Assembly: GCA_947685225.1 (NCBI GenBank)
Contig: CANTUV010000004.1
Coordinates: forward strand, 18,383,001 to 18,447,000
Reading direction: 5' to 3'
DNA: 64,000 bases
Source: Garcia nutans
Lineage: Eukaryota > Streptophyta > Magnoliopsida > Malpighiales > Euphorbiaceae
Position 1 is the stretch's first letter. Every line of letters begins with the position of its first letter. The notes beneath the pieces were generated by a model. The model had not been told where the DNA came from. It saw nothing but the letters and a program-made list of their open reading frames with translations, and made no database searches. The position numbers and the translations under genes are program-made. Positions 46,181-58,718 of the stretch are shown here, piece by piece.

Positions 46181-46602
46181 CTAAGTAGCTTGGCACATTC
46201 ACTATTAAAATGTGCAAAGCCAAATTAAGTGCAAATATATTTGAATTCATCAAAGTATATACATACCTCAATTATGCCAATACAACTCCCAATTCTTTCT
46301 TCACTAATTGCCCTTTCTCTCTTTAATTTTGTAACTTCCATTTTCTCAACCTTGATACTTAATTCTTTCTTCAAAATCAACTTGAAATCTTAAGAATTTT
46401 GGTGAAAATTGAAGTATACAGAAACAACTATCTCTCTCTCTCTCTTTCTCTCTCTCCCTCTCCACTACGACCATCCATGGAAAATGAAGAAGAAGAGTTT
46501 CCTTTCGTTTCTTCTTAATTACCATCCATAAATATTAATATATTAATTAATTATTATTTATTTAATTTCCTTTAATTACCATCCATACATTATTTGTCAT
46601 AT
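46181..46602 (-). repeat. Element E 5' LTR, second part (cut by element F)
   Basis: It matches 23556-23719 and then 33308-33555 in the other LTR, so it preserves the empty site of element C at about 46340. A CT microsatellite (46431-46460) is longer than in the sister copy. Element F begins at 46603; the preceding CATAT is the expected TSD copy. Confidence 0.87.
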
Positions 46603-46865
46603 TGTAGACCCTTGATTTTGGCCCTGGCTAGTCCTGTGCCAATTCCAAACCTTTAATTAGACTAATATATTACAATAGGACTTAAAATAAGCCAATTAAA
46701 CTTTTAAGACCCTAATTAAATTTATTTTAGAAGATTTGGTTGGTTTTTACAAGATACCAGTGCACTAAACCCTAAAATGGGTTCTATTCGAAGGTTTAGT
46801 TGCTTTTTCACGTAATCCAAATGGTTTTTGGGTAATAGGGGTGTCTCATCTCGAGTTGAGGCAAC

Positions 46866-47122
46866 CAGTTTGACATAGGGAAGCCCTATATTGAATTGGA
46901 AGCCTCCCAATTCGATATGGGGCTCCCCATATCAAATTGGAAGCCCCAATTCTATATGAGGCAGCCCCATATCAAATTGGGACTGCCCCAATTCGATATG
47001 GGGCTGTCCCATATCAAAATGGACTCCCATTTTGATATGGGACTCCAATTTGATATGGGACAGCCTCGTATCGAAATGGGGAAGCCCCATTTCGATATGA
47101 GGTAGCCCTATTTTGATATGGG
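46866..47122. repeat. GATATGGG inverted-repeat array in element F 5' LTR
   Basis: At least ten alternating copies of TTTGATATGGGG and its complement are packed in about 250 bp. They include near-perfect palindromes such as AATTCGATATGGGG facing CCCCATATCAAATT around CT (46909-46938). It is a different sequence from the B, C and D arrays but the same architecture. Confidence 0.85.
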
Positions 47123-48727
47123 CAATTGTTTTTCAATTCCATGTCGAATCCGGATACCTACTTCGATATGGGTTCAGTTTTCTGTCGAAATAAAGTCATT
47201 TTAATTCAAGATGGACTCGGTCTATATCAAATTCGAGTAATTATAATTTGATATGGAATGAGTTTGTGTCAAACCTGTGACTTCGACATCCATCAGAATA
47301 AACCGTTCTAAAATAAGAAAATTTTTAGGTATAACCTAAGAGAGTGATTATAAATATAGGTTTTAAAAACTAGAAGAGGGGATCGGGGGAGGGATCTTTT
47401 TAGACCTTTGGCTTTTGGTTGGCTACTGGAACTTTGAAAAATCCAGTAATCAATCAACGAACAAACCCTAACAAGCTTGAGAAACAAAAAAGACAACAAG
47501 GATAGACGAAGAAGATCAGCAACACAAAACCCTACAAAAGTAGTGTACTCACTGTCTTTGCCAAAGCTCATCCAAAATCTCATTCAAACAATTTTGGTGG
47601 AGCCAACAAACGACGGCATGGTTTAAATTAAATAAATACCATATGCTTTGATTATTTTAAACATAGAATAAATTTATTCTTCATCTAATTAAAAGTCACA
47701 GTATGCAATTTCTTATTGAATCAAGGTATGGTAGTTTGCATGGAGTGCATATTGTTGTTTACTAAATCATAACCTTTAGAACCAGCAAACTTGTTTGGCT
47801 TAGGATATTTATTTATTTTTCTTATCTCAAAGCTATTTAATAAATGCTTTACTCGAAATCACATTAGGGTTTTTTTTATATAAAAACGCACAGTAGTCTT
47901 TAAATATTTTTAAAAAATATTCACAGTTCACATAATCTATACACTTTGAATGGTTTTTCAGAAACATTAAATCCTAATTCATTTAAAACCTTACGCTACA
48001 ATTATTATTTTTTATAAATACCAAACTCTAATTTATTCTTTCTAAAAATCCTAATTTCATGATGTTAACCCTAAACCCTAATTTGAATAACTAAAAACCC
48101 TACTACTTTCTTAAAATTATAAAACCCTAATCAATTTCATTTTTCTAAAATCCTTCACAGTAGCCTAAATAATAATAATAATTGTATTAATTCCAAAATC
48201 CCAAAACCCTAAATATTAATTAAAGAACCCTAAATTAAGACATAAACTTGAATTTGTATTTGTATTTGTATTTGTTTTATTTAAGTTTTAGATTTGATTA
48301 TGTAGTTTATTATATATTTTGATGATTGATTTAGTTAATTTCAATGTTTAATTTGTTTAATTTATCTTGGATGGATGGTTTCTTTGTTATTATTATTATT
48401 ATTATTTGATTTTGGTATTAAAATTGTAAGAGGTATATTTCCATGATTGAGTAACTCATTAATTAATTTTCATGTAACTTAAATTATTATTATATTTTGG
48501 GATTAATGTAAAGGACATATTTTCACCTTTCGGTGGGTGTTCTATTTAGTTTTAGATATGGATGATGTTAGGACATGTTTCCATCCTCGGATGGGTATCC
48601 GTTTATTTGTTTTGTTTGGACATTGTTGTGAGTTTAATAAAGTATTTATTTATTCTTATGATTGCATGTAGTATGGATAATATCATTATATTTAAGAATT
48701 TTATAATATTAAGACCTGAAAAGGAGG

Positions 48728-48745
48728 CCGGTTCTAATGAACCGG
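48728..48745. other. CCGGTTC hairpin in Ogre LTR
   Basis: CCGGTTC and GAACCGG flank TAAT (7-bp perfect stem). In solo LTR G (61722-61739) the stem is kept with one C-to-T change that leaves a G-T pair. Confidence 0.65.
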
Positions 48746-48990
48746 GCGTTGTGGGGGTACTGGGCCATTTCTCACCTTCGCCACATGTACCCAACTTTTC
48801 GAACCCATTAGAGGGTTGGGGATTCCTTAGGAATTGAGTCATCCACCCCTTTCTTTTTTCCAGTCCATTCGGGTGGCGACTCCATTTTCTCTCGGTTTAG
48901 GCCCGTGTTCTGTAAGGCCCCGAGCCTAACAGTGCCGACGTTGCAAGAATAATTCCACTAGGAGTGGGGGCAAAAATCCCCACTCACAGT

Positions 48991-49008
48991 GGTGACTCCA
49001 CTAGGGAT
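48991..49008 (+). other. Element F primer-binding site (tRNA-Arg type)
   Basis: TGGTGACTCCACTAGGGA differs from the Ogre PBS that I know (TGGCGACTCCACTGGGGA) by two transitions and lies 1 bp after the LTR end. Confidence 0.85.
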
Positions 49009-50161
49009 AAGAGAAGTTGATTTCGTTGGCCTTTATATTATTCTATTCTTTCTTATCATGATATTATGCATTGCATCATTTAGATTGCATTGTGTGCATG
49101 AGTTAGGATGCTCGTGTTACCCATGTTGTGTTATGTAAGGGATACCATACTTTCCCTCAAGGTATGGAGATCGAGCATGGCATAACCACTCATAGCCTTG
49201 TACCTTTTGGTATATACTTGCTATAGGAACCTAAGCCTTTTAACCCAAAGACTAAAGCTCATGTAATTGGCCTAGTTACTTTCCTTAGGTGTTTACCCCA
49301 AATGCTTGTTGTTTGACTATGGTTAATTTATCTTGGTTTAAATCATGACCTATTTGGTTTGTTCTTTTTCTAATATTACCTAAGTACATTGTGAGCTCAA
49401 AATAAATTTTTCTTTAAAGTCCAAAAGACCAAAGCTATTTTTAAAACTTTTCAAGATGATCTTTGGACATAAAACTTTTCTAAAACAAATAAAAAATTCT
49501 TTTCTCATGACTCAAATACAAAGTCAAAAATCCATTTTTTCTAAAATCTTTTTGCAATGGGTTTTTCAAACAAAACTATTTTTGCATCACAACCTTTTCA
49601 AAGAGCTTACAAACTATTTAGGTCAATTATGGAATACCAAAAATCAATTCTGAGCCTAGTTTATACTAAGAATTATTAATCATGGTCTTGTTTTTGGCAT
49701 GAATCATTAGTTACTTTTTCAAGTGAGAAATCTATTTATAATAAACCTCTTAATTTAGTTTTAATCTAATATAGCATAAAAGCAGCTTTAGTTGGATGAA
49801 TAGATTAAAACCTAATTAATGAGAATTATCATGAACTGATTTCCACTTCTGAAAATATAACTATTGGTTAAAACGTCTGAGAGAATTTTTCAAGAACAAA
49901 ATATCCCATGTTGGCATTTTGTTAACCATATATCTAGGAAAAGAGACTCACCATTTGTGTGTGAACGCTATAAGGTTGGAAGGGATGTCTTAATTATCTT
50001 AGTTTGTTTGTTGTTCATGCATCCATGTATACATACATACATACATTTGCATCTCATATCATTGGTCTATTCTGGCTCACAGGCCTAGAGTACGGCAATT
50101 TAAGAGCATTCAATGACACCACCTACAATAGTGATCTTGATTCAAGTGCTTCATTGGAAGG
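49009..50161 (+). other. Element F leader, non-coding
   Basis: 1.15 kb between PBS and gag. Full-length Ogres carry an extra ORF upstream of gag, but only short frames without domains (49456-49653, 49864-50088) are present here. A (CATA)n tract is near 50028-50046. Confidence 0.6.
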
Positions 50162-50758
50162 ATGGATGCAAACCAGCTAAGGGATATAATCGATGAAGTT
50201 GTCAAAGATAGGATGGCCGAACTACAAGATCAATTGGTTGAAATTATGAGGACCTAGTTAATTAAAATTCTGGGGATCATCAACAATGCTAATGAGACAT
50301 CTTCCATTGATGTAAAGAAGAAGAGAAAGGTAACATTAATAAGAAACATGTCTACTAATAGAGATCAAATAAAAAATGAGGGATCAATCCCTATTCTACA
50401 AGACCAGTCAAACCATGTGCTGTCTAAGTGGAACAATAAGGGCGGCTACCACCCCAGTAGGCAAAGTCAAAGGGAAAGAGAGAACAACCATTTTTCTGCA
50501 AAATGGAATTGTCAACCTAGCAATCAAAATACACAAAAGGAAGCTAATGTTAATGCCAGTGGTCAAGGAGGAATGAGGTAGTTTTCGAAATTGGGGAAGC
50601 CGCTATCTTGGGTTCTCAATAAGCTACAAAAAAAGGATTGTTACAACCCTTGACTCCTCGTCCTTTGCCTAATCCTCTTCCACCTAACTTTTATACTAAG
50701 GGATTTTGCCAACTCCATCAAAGGCTTGGACACGAAACGGACAACTATATGAAGTTAA
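50162..50758 (+). pseudogene. Element F gag, first part, broken
   Basis: ATG 50162 opens MDANQLRDIIDEVVKD. The frame is stopped by TAG after 31 codons, continues in the same register to TAG at 50579, and is then scrambled by frameshifts. Across frames I can read FSKLGKPLS, LTPRPLPNPLPPNFY and FCQLHQRLGHETDN, the familiar Ogre/Tat gag C-terminal pattern with a Cys/His cluster. Most of the capsid is absent. Solo LTR S1 interrupts it at 50759. Confidence 0.75.
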
Positions 50759-53312
50759 TGTAATATCCCAAATGATACCCTAAAATTTTGGAAATGTTAA
50801 TTGTTGAAATTGAATTAAAGGATTTTAAAGAGTATATATGATTAAGTGGAAAGAAAGAAAAAGGGAAGTGTGTATATGTTGTATATATGAAGATATATAC
50901 AACATATACAAGTCAACATTTTATTTATGGTCAATTGATATATTTAATTATATAGAATAGAAATTAAATGTGAGTGGAAGATGATATTTGATATTTATAT
51001 TATAATAATATATTTTTGCTTGGTGGAGATTTAGTGAGGATTTATATGGTTAATGTAGTGGAGTGGTTATTGACCTTTAATCATCTTCTTCTTTCTTCTC
51101 CAAGAGCCAGCCATCACCATTGTCAAAAGGAAAGAGAGGTTTTGTTGATTCCTAACTCAAGCAATTGAAGGATTTCAAGAGATCAAGTTGGAGTTTTAAG
51201 GATTTTCTTCACTTTTGGTAAGTTTCCAACTTGTTTCTTTGATTTCTTTTGAGTTTGTGTATTTGAGTTTTGTGGATGGTTGGTGTAGTTATGTGTATGG
51301 TTGATTTTGGTGTGTTTGAAGTTGTTTTGTTTAATTGACTTTGATTTTGGGGTTGGATTGAAGAGAAAAAGGGTTAAGTTTGGTGAAGAAAACAAGAGTT
51401 GTGTGTGATTGTGTTTTTATGTATGTATTTGAGTTGTTTTGATCTTATGCAAGTTTATTATGGTATGTTGATGGATTTGGTTGAGTTTGTGTGGTGATAA
51501 TAAAGTTATTGAAAGATAATAGTTGGATGTGGTATTTTTGGTGTTGATTTCAGGTTTTTGACCTGACACGCCCAGTAACACGGCCATGTCTTTGGGTGTG
51601 TCGTTGATTTTGTTTTCAGTATGACTGACACTAGCAGTGACACACCCATGTCACTGAGCATGTCACAACTTCTGTGCAGTAGTAGTATTGACACGTCCAG
51701 TGACATGCCCATGTCACTGAGCGTGTCATAGCTACTGTGTTGTTAGAGAATTGACATGTCCAGTGACACGCCCATGTCACTGAGCATGTCATAGCCACTA
51801 TGTTGAAGGAGAATTGACACGTGCAGTGACACGCCCATGTCATTGAGCGTGTCAAAGCTTCTGTGTTGTGGGTTTAGGGCACGACTAGGGACACGCCCGT
51901 GTTGTTGATCGTGTCATGTGTAGAGTTTGCCCTAGATAGTGCTTTTCCATATTTTCTTATGTGTATCACTAAGTGAGAATGTATAATCACCTTTGGATTA
52001 GGTTTTGAAGAGAATTGAGTTACCCAATTCAAGGATTGAGGGACATCTTGAAAGAGAAAGTTGATAGTGTGGTGTTGTTGCTTTTAGAGATAAGTACAAA
52101 CCTTACATCATTGCATACATTTACATGACTAAGGGACTTAACACATTTGGTTGGAAAATGTGTTAAGTTACCTATTACATTGTTGACATATGAGAATGAC
52201 GCTATAATTTGCATTATGTGAAATATGTGAAATATATGTTGAAAATTTAAAATATATGAATAATGCAATTTGTTATGTATACCCTGATGATGATATGTAA
52301 AGCCATTAGTGATGGCTATAATGATATAAATGAAATATTTGGGGCATCGTGCCTAGATGATCATGAGAAAATGAGAATGGATTTGATAATGAAATTATGA
52401 AAGAATTGTGTGCCTAGTATGTTATTCATTTTTCAGAGTTTTGTTGTTGGTGGCATGCCTAAAAGTAATAGTCCCTTGAAGCTAGGTTGGGCTTGGTCCT
52501 TGAAGCCAGGTTGGGTTAATGCTGAGCTCCCCTTGAAGCTTGGTTGGGCCTAGTCCTTGAAGCCTAGTTGGGATGTTACATATAAGGTAATCCTCATTAT
52601 GATAATGATTCGCCTTCGGGCTAGATAAATGTGATTATTGGACCAAAACAGTAACTTTGGAATTTGAATGGCATATTAGTTTCTTTTGGGCCCATGCTTG
52701 TCTTTGCTTTAATGTGGATTATATATGATGAAACAATTAAAAGATTTAATGGGATTTAATGTTATGAAATATGATATCCTTGTATATTACTTCTAATTCT
52801 TTAAAGTTTGACATTGGCATTACATTTGAATCATATTGTTATCATAGTTTCTACCACTAAACTTTTTTCTTAGCACGATTGTGATTTATCGCGCAGGTGA
52901 CAGGGTAGATCCGGTTGAGCCGGAGAGTTCAGCTAGACTGAGTCGAGTCTAGGCTTGTGATCCCTTATGAAGTGTTGATTTTTGGACTTCAAGATCAGAG
53001 ACGAACTACCAACATGCATAAACTTTATTTTGTTTTTGTAAATATTGATTTTGATGTATACACATGTATATTCCGCTACATTTTCCGTTGCTTATTAAAA
53101 AAATATTTTAGATAAACTTTTAAGGTAATGAAGATATATGTAAATGTATTTTAACAAGGGATGTTTCATTTATTACTTTCTATAATGATTTGATGTTTAA
53201 GTCGAAAGATTTGTTTGTTGAAAATGGTCTGTGACATTCTTATATCTTCTATACGTATATTACATATTATGAGTATATGTGGTGTACGTATATTGGGTAT
53301 AGGGGTGTTACA
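50759..53312 (+). repeat. S1: Tekay-type solo LTR, plus orientation
   Basis: 2554 bp from TGTAATATCCC to GGGGTGTTACA with flanks GTTAA and TTTAA (TSD with one change). Removing it rejoins F's gag. It includes GGTAAGT at 51217-51223, an array of GACACGCCC/GGGCGTGTC type (51565-51918), a weakened two-hairpin element (about 52855-52894) and CGCGCAGGTGACAGGG. No internal region is present, so it probably arose by LTR-LTR recombination. Confidence 0.92.
51565..51918. repeat. Inverted-repeat array in solo LTR S1
   Basis: Five tandem units of about 75 bp, each with GACACGCCCA (or ACACGTCCA) followed by GTGACACGCCCATGTCACTG and GAGCGTGTCA. One ACACGGCCATGTC word resembles the B, C and D motif. Confidence 0.83.
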
Positions 53313-53525
53313 TTTAAGGCATGAGATCCAAAATTTAATTGATAGTGGAAAGCTGCCTGAGCCTGATGAGCCCAACATTAAGAATAATCCTCTGCCTAAA
53401 TTTGGAAGGGCGCCACCACTTACAACCTTCATGAAGAGTTTTATCTTGTCATCCTATGATGATATGGATAGAGAAGCTACTAAAGATTATGTGCTACTAA
53501 GCAAGCTTGGACTAACTATTTTATG
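53313..53525 (+). pseudogene. Element F gag, second part
   Basis: It reads LRHEIQNLIDSGKLPEPDEP, the segment that follows the Cys/His cluster in Ogre gag, then an open frame to TGA at 53524. It directly continues the sequence before S1. The frame opens inside the LTR by chance. Confidence 0.72.
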
Positions 53526-54100
53526 ATGAAGCAATGATCCTTAATGACGAAAAAATCCTTGCCCTTGATATGCCTAAATAAATGGAGTATCTTCGACTCC
53601 AACTCAATGAACTTCCCTTAGCTTGGAGTGTTGCTCTATTTATTTTGCTTTCTTTAATATTTAATTAGAACAATTGCATTTCTTTTAAATTAAGATTGTT
53701 TGAATAAATTATTTTCATCAAATTTTTCATGGTCTTTGTTCATTTTGGTGCTCAACCGATGGCGAATCTAGCTTGATATTTATAAATTAACATTTTCTAT
53801 GCACCATGATTTGAATGACTTTACTAGGTGAGAAAATTATTCTATAGCATTGAGCTATGTATGCTTACTTAGAGAGGGCTTCTGCATAATGACATTTGTC
53901 TAGGTCCTAGTCAGTCTTAGAATATGCTTTGAAAAACTTTCGAGGCAAAATTGAACTCTGCTTATTTAAGGGAGAGATGATCTAGGCATTGTTTAACGAG
54001 CCAACAACTTGTATCTACCCAATTAAATATCAATCCCTAGTTGTTCCTTTGAGCCTTCATAAAATTTTAGCTTTGTTTTCATTGGCTTACAAACCCCAAC
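53526..54100 (+). other. Element F interior fragment without a gene
   Basis: 575 bp after gag where protease and RT would be expected. I see no conserved motif. Confidence 0.5.
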
Positions 54101-54824
54101 TGTAATATCCCAAAATGTGCCCTAGAAGTTTTGATATAATTGTTGTTTTATTTGGATTAAATGTATATGATTTATTGGGAAGAGAAAAGGAGTGAAGATA
54201 ATGTATATGTTGTATATATGAATATATATACAACATATACACAAGTCAAAATAGGTTGGTCAAAGAAGATATTTTGTTATTTTTATTTTTAATTAAGTAA
54301 TTAAAGAGAAATTATTAGTGGAAGAGAGAAATTGGATTATTATTTTATTATAAATGCTTGGTGGAGATTTAATGGAAGAACAAATATTTGACTTTACTTC
54401 TTTTTACTCTTCATTTTCTTCTTTTCTATTTGGGTGGCCGGACATCACAAAGACACAAGAGAGCAAGAGAGGTTTTGAGTTTTAAGAGCAAATTGAAGGA
54501 AGAATCAAGTGATTAAGTTGGAAAATTGTGATGTTTCATCAACCTTGGTAAGTTCTCTCTTGATTTCTCTTGTTTTAATTGAAGTTGTGTTTGAGTTGAT
54601 TGTTGTTATGTGATAGTATGATTAGGTTTGATGGAGGTGTGTTTGTATGTGTTGGAATTGAATGAAAGATAAGAAGTTAGGTTGATGTTGGTGTTGGAAG
54701 TGTATGAGTTGTATTGTGTTAGGGTTGTATATTGATGATTTTTGTTGTTGATGTTGAGTTTGGTTAATTGTTTTTGGGTTAGAAGCATAGAATTCTTGGA
54801 TTTGGTCCGAAACAGAAGCATCTT

Positions 54825-54958
54825 GGATGCCATGCCCGTGGCCCTTGGCTGCCACGACCGTGGCCATTGGAAGCCATGGCCGTGGGGTTTTGAGCAAGGG
54901 AGGCAGAACCATTTCTTAGCCCACGCCCATGGGGGTTGGGAGGCCACGACCGTGGGGT
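54825..54958. repeat. Inverted-repeat cluster in solo LTR S2
   Basis: About six words of the CCACGACCGTGG / CCATGGCCGTGG / CATGCCCGTGGC type in 130 bp. It occupies the same part of the LTR as the S1 array but has another core sequence. Confidence 0.75.
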
Positions 54959-56272
54959 CCTAGAGAGAGATGTTGATTTGTAATTTGTGATTTATAGGTC
55001 TAGTTTGAGGTTAATAAGTGAATAATTGCATTGGAATTCTTGTGAATTGGTATTAAATGTGTATATGTTCCTTTTTGGATTAGGTTGTGAGAAGTTGAAT
55101 TGCCCTAACCTAAGTGGTGAAGAATTCTTGGAAGAGGAAGGTTATAGATTGGTATGAGTTGTTCTTAAGGTAAGTACAAACTACATTGTTGCATACACTT
55201 ACATGATTTGATACTTAACATATTTGGTTGTACATATGTTAATTAAGTGATTATATTGTAAATACATTGATGAATGTTATGATTTGTATAATGTGAATGA
55301 TTAATGAGTATTTAAAATGTATGTTAATGCGATTGGTTGTGTACCTTTGAATGATGAATTGAGATATAATGAAATGTGAAGCCAATGTGATTGGTTATGA
55401 TGATTCAAATGAATTAAGTGGGTATGTTTGCTTAGATAATGATATTCAATGCAAATAATTATGTATACTCTATTAATGAGATATGAGGCCATGGTTGTTG
55501 GCTATGATAATGCAAATGAAATATAATGGAGGCATAGTTGCCTATTTGATTATGGGAATGAAATGAAAAGAGATAAACAAAAGGATTGGGTGCCTAATGT
55601 GTTATTCAAGTTTCAGAGTTCTGGGTTTGGCGGCATGCCTATGAATCACTGGATAGGTGAAAAGACCGGGTCCTAAGCCGATTCCAATTGAAAATTGTGA
55701 AATGATAAATGTGAAATGTGATGTTTTTGGGGTGAAAAGACTGGGTCGTAAGCCTCAAAATAGTAACAGTCTTGCCGGGTTGAGGATTTCCTCGGGTTTA
55801 ACCGGGTTGAGGTCCAAGAGACTGGGTCTGTTACACTATCCATGGATAGAGATATATATATATATATCGCCTACGGGCTTGATGATTGTGATTATGGACC
55901 AAAACAATAACTCTGAACTTTGAATAACATATTAGATTCTTTTTGGGCCCATGCTTGTGTTTGTTTAAATGTGATTCTTGAATGGTGAAACAACTGAATA
56001 ATGAGATACATGTTTGTCTTTGCTTTAATATGAACTATGGAGTGAGAAATAATGTTATGAAATGATTATAATACATAAGTAACTTATTGAAAATGAATGT
56101 GGTTTGAAAAGCTATGTTGAGCAATGAAACTATGATAATATAACATGATGTGTTGATATGTTATTGATCAATGTACGGCAATGAAATATAATATTCTTAT
56201 GAATTGTGTATGAAACTTGATTGCGTGATATTGGCATTGCATTGAAACATAATATTATTGTAGTTTGTACCA

Positions 56273-56310
56273 CTAAGCCGTTGGCTTAGCGCGAGTGTGA
56301 TTCATCGCGC
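56273..56310 (+). other. Tandem two-hairpin element in solo LTR S2
   Basis: CTAAGCC (56273-56279) pairs with GGCTTAG (56283-56289); GCGCGA (56289-56294) pairs with TCGCGC (56305-56310). Both stems are perfect. AGGTGACAGGG follows directly, as in the other copies. Confidence 0.75.
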
Positions 56311-56672
56311 AGGTGACAGGGAAGAACCAGAGAGTTCCTCTAGGCCGAGTAGAGTCTAGATTTTGAGGGGTTGATAGTGGAACTTAAAGATCAAAGACAT
56401 ACTGCCGAACATGTATATATTTTAAGTTTTGTAAAACTTGAGTTTTGATGTATATGTATTTGAAAATATTTGTTATATTTTCCGCTGCGTTTTGAATAAA
56501 CATTTTATCTATTGTGTTTTATAATATAACTTAAATGTTTTAAATTTGTTCATATTATTGTAAAAGAAGTGAGTCGTTTGTTTAGTAAACCGTGGCATTC
56601 CTATATTCCGTATACATATATTACGATCGTAATAGCATGCTGTATACGTATACGGGGTATAGGGGTGTTACA

Positions 56673-58718
56673 CGAACACCTACCCTGAGCAATTGTGATG
56701 CTTTTGGCAAGTCTTATGATCACTAAGGTAAAGAAGCAAGAAGATCAAAAAGAAAGGATTGCATAGCCAAGACCGTAAGGATAGTTGATGTTCTCAAAAC
56801 CATAAGGGTAGTTGAAATTCACCTAAATTAGACCAAAAATCATAGATAAAGTCAGGACTGAAGCAGATTAATACCACTCCACTCATCCATTACTAGAAAT
56901 ACAAGCTGGAACAAATGAGACAGCTCTTTTAGAGCTAGGACCAAAAAAAAAAAAGAAGAAAAAAGGATGAAGAAAAAAGAAGAAACAAAAGAAAGAAAAG
57001 AAAAAAGAAAGAAAAGAAAAAGAAAAAAATAAAAATAAAACCCAAAACGGTTCAGAAAGCCAACAAAGTTCTCTTTTACCTAAAGCAGCAAAAAACTTCC
57101 ATAAGGACAGTTTGACTTGAATTGGTCCAACTTAACCAAAGATTCAATCAAAATTAGAGAGATAGAAGAAAGGTCATACAGTTCTTAACAATTCTACAAG
57201 GAAGAAGGACAAAATGATAAAATGCTCAAAGAAAGGGAAGAGTAAGAAAAAGAAAGAGAAAGAAAAGAGAAAAGAAAATGAAAATGATGATGAATATGGG
57301 TACCAAACTTTTTGTAAAAGCAAAGACTGTCCTAATTAAGATCTAGGTTAATGCCAAGAAGATTGGAGAACATTCAAAGCTCTATCTTTTTATGTTCCCA
57401 ACTGCTTAAAAGTTTAAACAAGAAATTTATAATGTGAGGATTTATCCTTAGTGTCACAACAGTTCCAAATTATAAATGGCCTTCATTTAACCCATGTCCC
57501 TTATAGACCCCATTTCAAGCCTATCAAAGACCTGTTGATCTCTCTTGGTAGGTAGAGTCTATTAGTGGAGATAGTTTGAATAAGAATGCATATGACATAG
57601 ATAATATTCAAACTCAATAAGACCTTTGGCCAAGTAATGTGTATGTGCCTATCTGAAGTGCAACAATTCTTGCTTAAATAGAAATGATTCTCGAGTTTAG
57701 TATGGTAACTAGGGTTGTCATGTTATAGATATGTTAATTATAAAAATCGAGTCCTGAGGTATAATGTCATTGATTTAACAAAGTCAACATTTGATTTAAA
57801 AAACTATTTTCTTATTATAAAAACCTTTAAGTTAAGGGAAATATGTTGAATAGTTGAACCTCGAAGGACACATTGGGCAAAGTAAAGAATTATTTGCAAG
57901 GTTATGAAGAAGCTACCAACTGACATGCTGAATCATAGTTCGAAATGGATGAATCCCTGACTATGCTACTTGGGCCTCACCACTTATATTTTCAACATCT
58001 TAAAGATAAAAGCAATAAATACAAAGCCTTCTATCATTCTAATGCAAGACCTGAATAGGCATATGGAAGGAGTCAATGAGAACACTTCAGCTGATCACCT
58101 CGATCTATGAGTCGATGGAACCACTGTAAGTATTATTCATGCATATCATGCATACATGAGCATATCACACTCCATTTTTCTTTGTAAAAAATAAACAGTA
58201 ATATTCTATGAAGTAATCATAAAGCGGATATGAAATCAGGGGGCATGAAAAGCCCATTACGTGAGGAAGCTCCAGTAATTTTGCAAAAGAAAGAAGAAAT
58301 GTATGCTTGTTCGATGAGCTAGACAATATAAAAACATCAACTAAAGCCGCATAGAAAAAATCATGGGTTTGAGCTTACACAGGGGGCAAAGTTTCTCCTT
58401 TCAATTTTTTAAGTTTATGTATGTACAAAATATTTTGAGACTCACTTCCAATATTTTGCCACGCAGGGGGCAAGGAGAAGATATGAAGGCAAGATAAAAA
58501 ATAAAAAAAAAATAAAAAAAGAGTCAAAGTATTATATTAATTATAGTTTACTATTCACGAATTGATTACAACCACTTTGTTTATTTATGTATAATTAATT
58601 TCATACAAGCTAGTACAATTAATTTCATACAAGGTAATCACTGTGATGGAGGCGGCGGTCTATAGTCAAATAAAGCACTCAAAAAGTCATCACCAGTTGG
58701 AGGAGGAGTCATATCGTC
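56673..58718 (+). other. Element F 3' interior, non-coding
   Basis: 2 kb with no supported gene and no pol motif. It holds purine tracts (56940-57031, 57222-57290) and two PPT-like words, CAGGGGGCAAAG (58381) and GCAGGGGGCAAGG (58464), which resemble the GCAGGAGGCAAA next to the 3' LTR. Confidence 0.6.
56940..57031 (+). repeat. Long purine tract
   Basis: About 90 bases of almost pure A and G, with only a few breaks, of the GAAGAAAAAAGG type. A second tract lies at 57222-57290. Both could form triplex DNA. Confidence 0.8.

Larger units (their letters stand above)
22263..46602 (-). mobile_element. Element E: large non-coding Tekay-type retroelement, hosting C, D and F
   Basis: The left LTR is 22263-33994 (split by C) and the right LTR is 37894-46602 and beyond (split by D, then by F). 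The interior, 33995-37893, has a PPT next to the left LTR and a PBS next to the right, so the orientation is minus. The interior has no ORF of note. The LTR termini have decayed to CATAACACCC and TATAACACCC, and the LTRs are clearly more diverged than those of A, B, C or D. Its age and lack of genes fit a LARD-like non-autonomous element. The right end lies beyond element F and outside the window. Confidence 0.82.
46603..48989 (+). repeat. Element F 5' LTR
   Basis: 2387 bp from TGTAGACCC to CACTCACA. In order it holds: the GATATGGG inverted-repeat array (46866-47122), a block with GGTGGAGCCAACAAACG (about 47598), a cluster of AAACCCTAA telobox motifs (48064-48240), three hairpin repeats around TTTCCA (about 48430-48597), a CCGGTTC hairpin (48728-48745) and a PBS-like decoy (48874-48885). 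The ORFs in it have no domains. Confidence 0.9.
54101..56672 (+). repeat. S2: Tekay-type solo LTR, plus orientation
   Basis: 2572 bp from TGTAATATCCC to GGGGTGTTACA with flanks CCAAC and CGAAC (TSD with one change). It is the nearest relative of the element A LTR. Features: TATA-like TATAAATGC (54349-54357), GTGGCCGG leader (54434), GTAAGT at 54548-54553 and 55170-55175, a CCACGACCGTGG-type array (54825-54958), the A-type 84-bp repeat region and the two-hairpin element (56273-56310). Confidence 0.93.

Noticed and set aside
47308..47583. 91-codon minus-strand ORF as a host gene
   Set aside because: It lies inside the Ogre LTR and is broken in the matching 3' LTR copy (about 62180-62450). No domain was seen.
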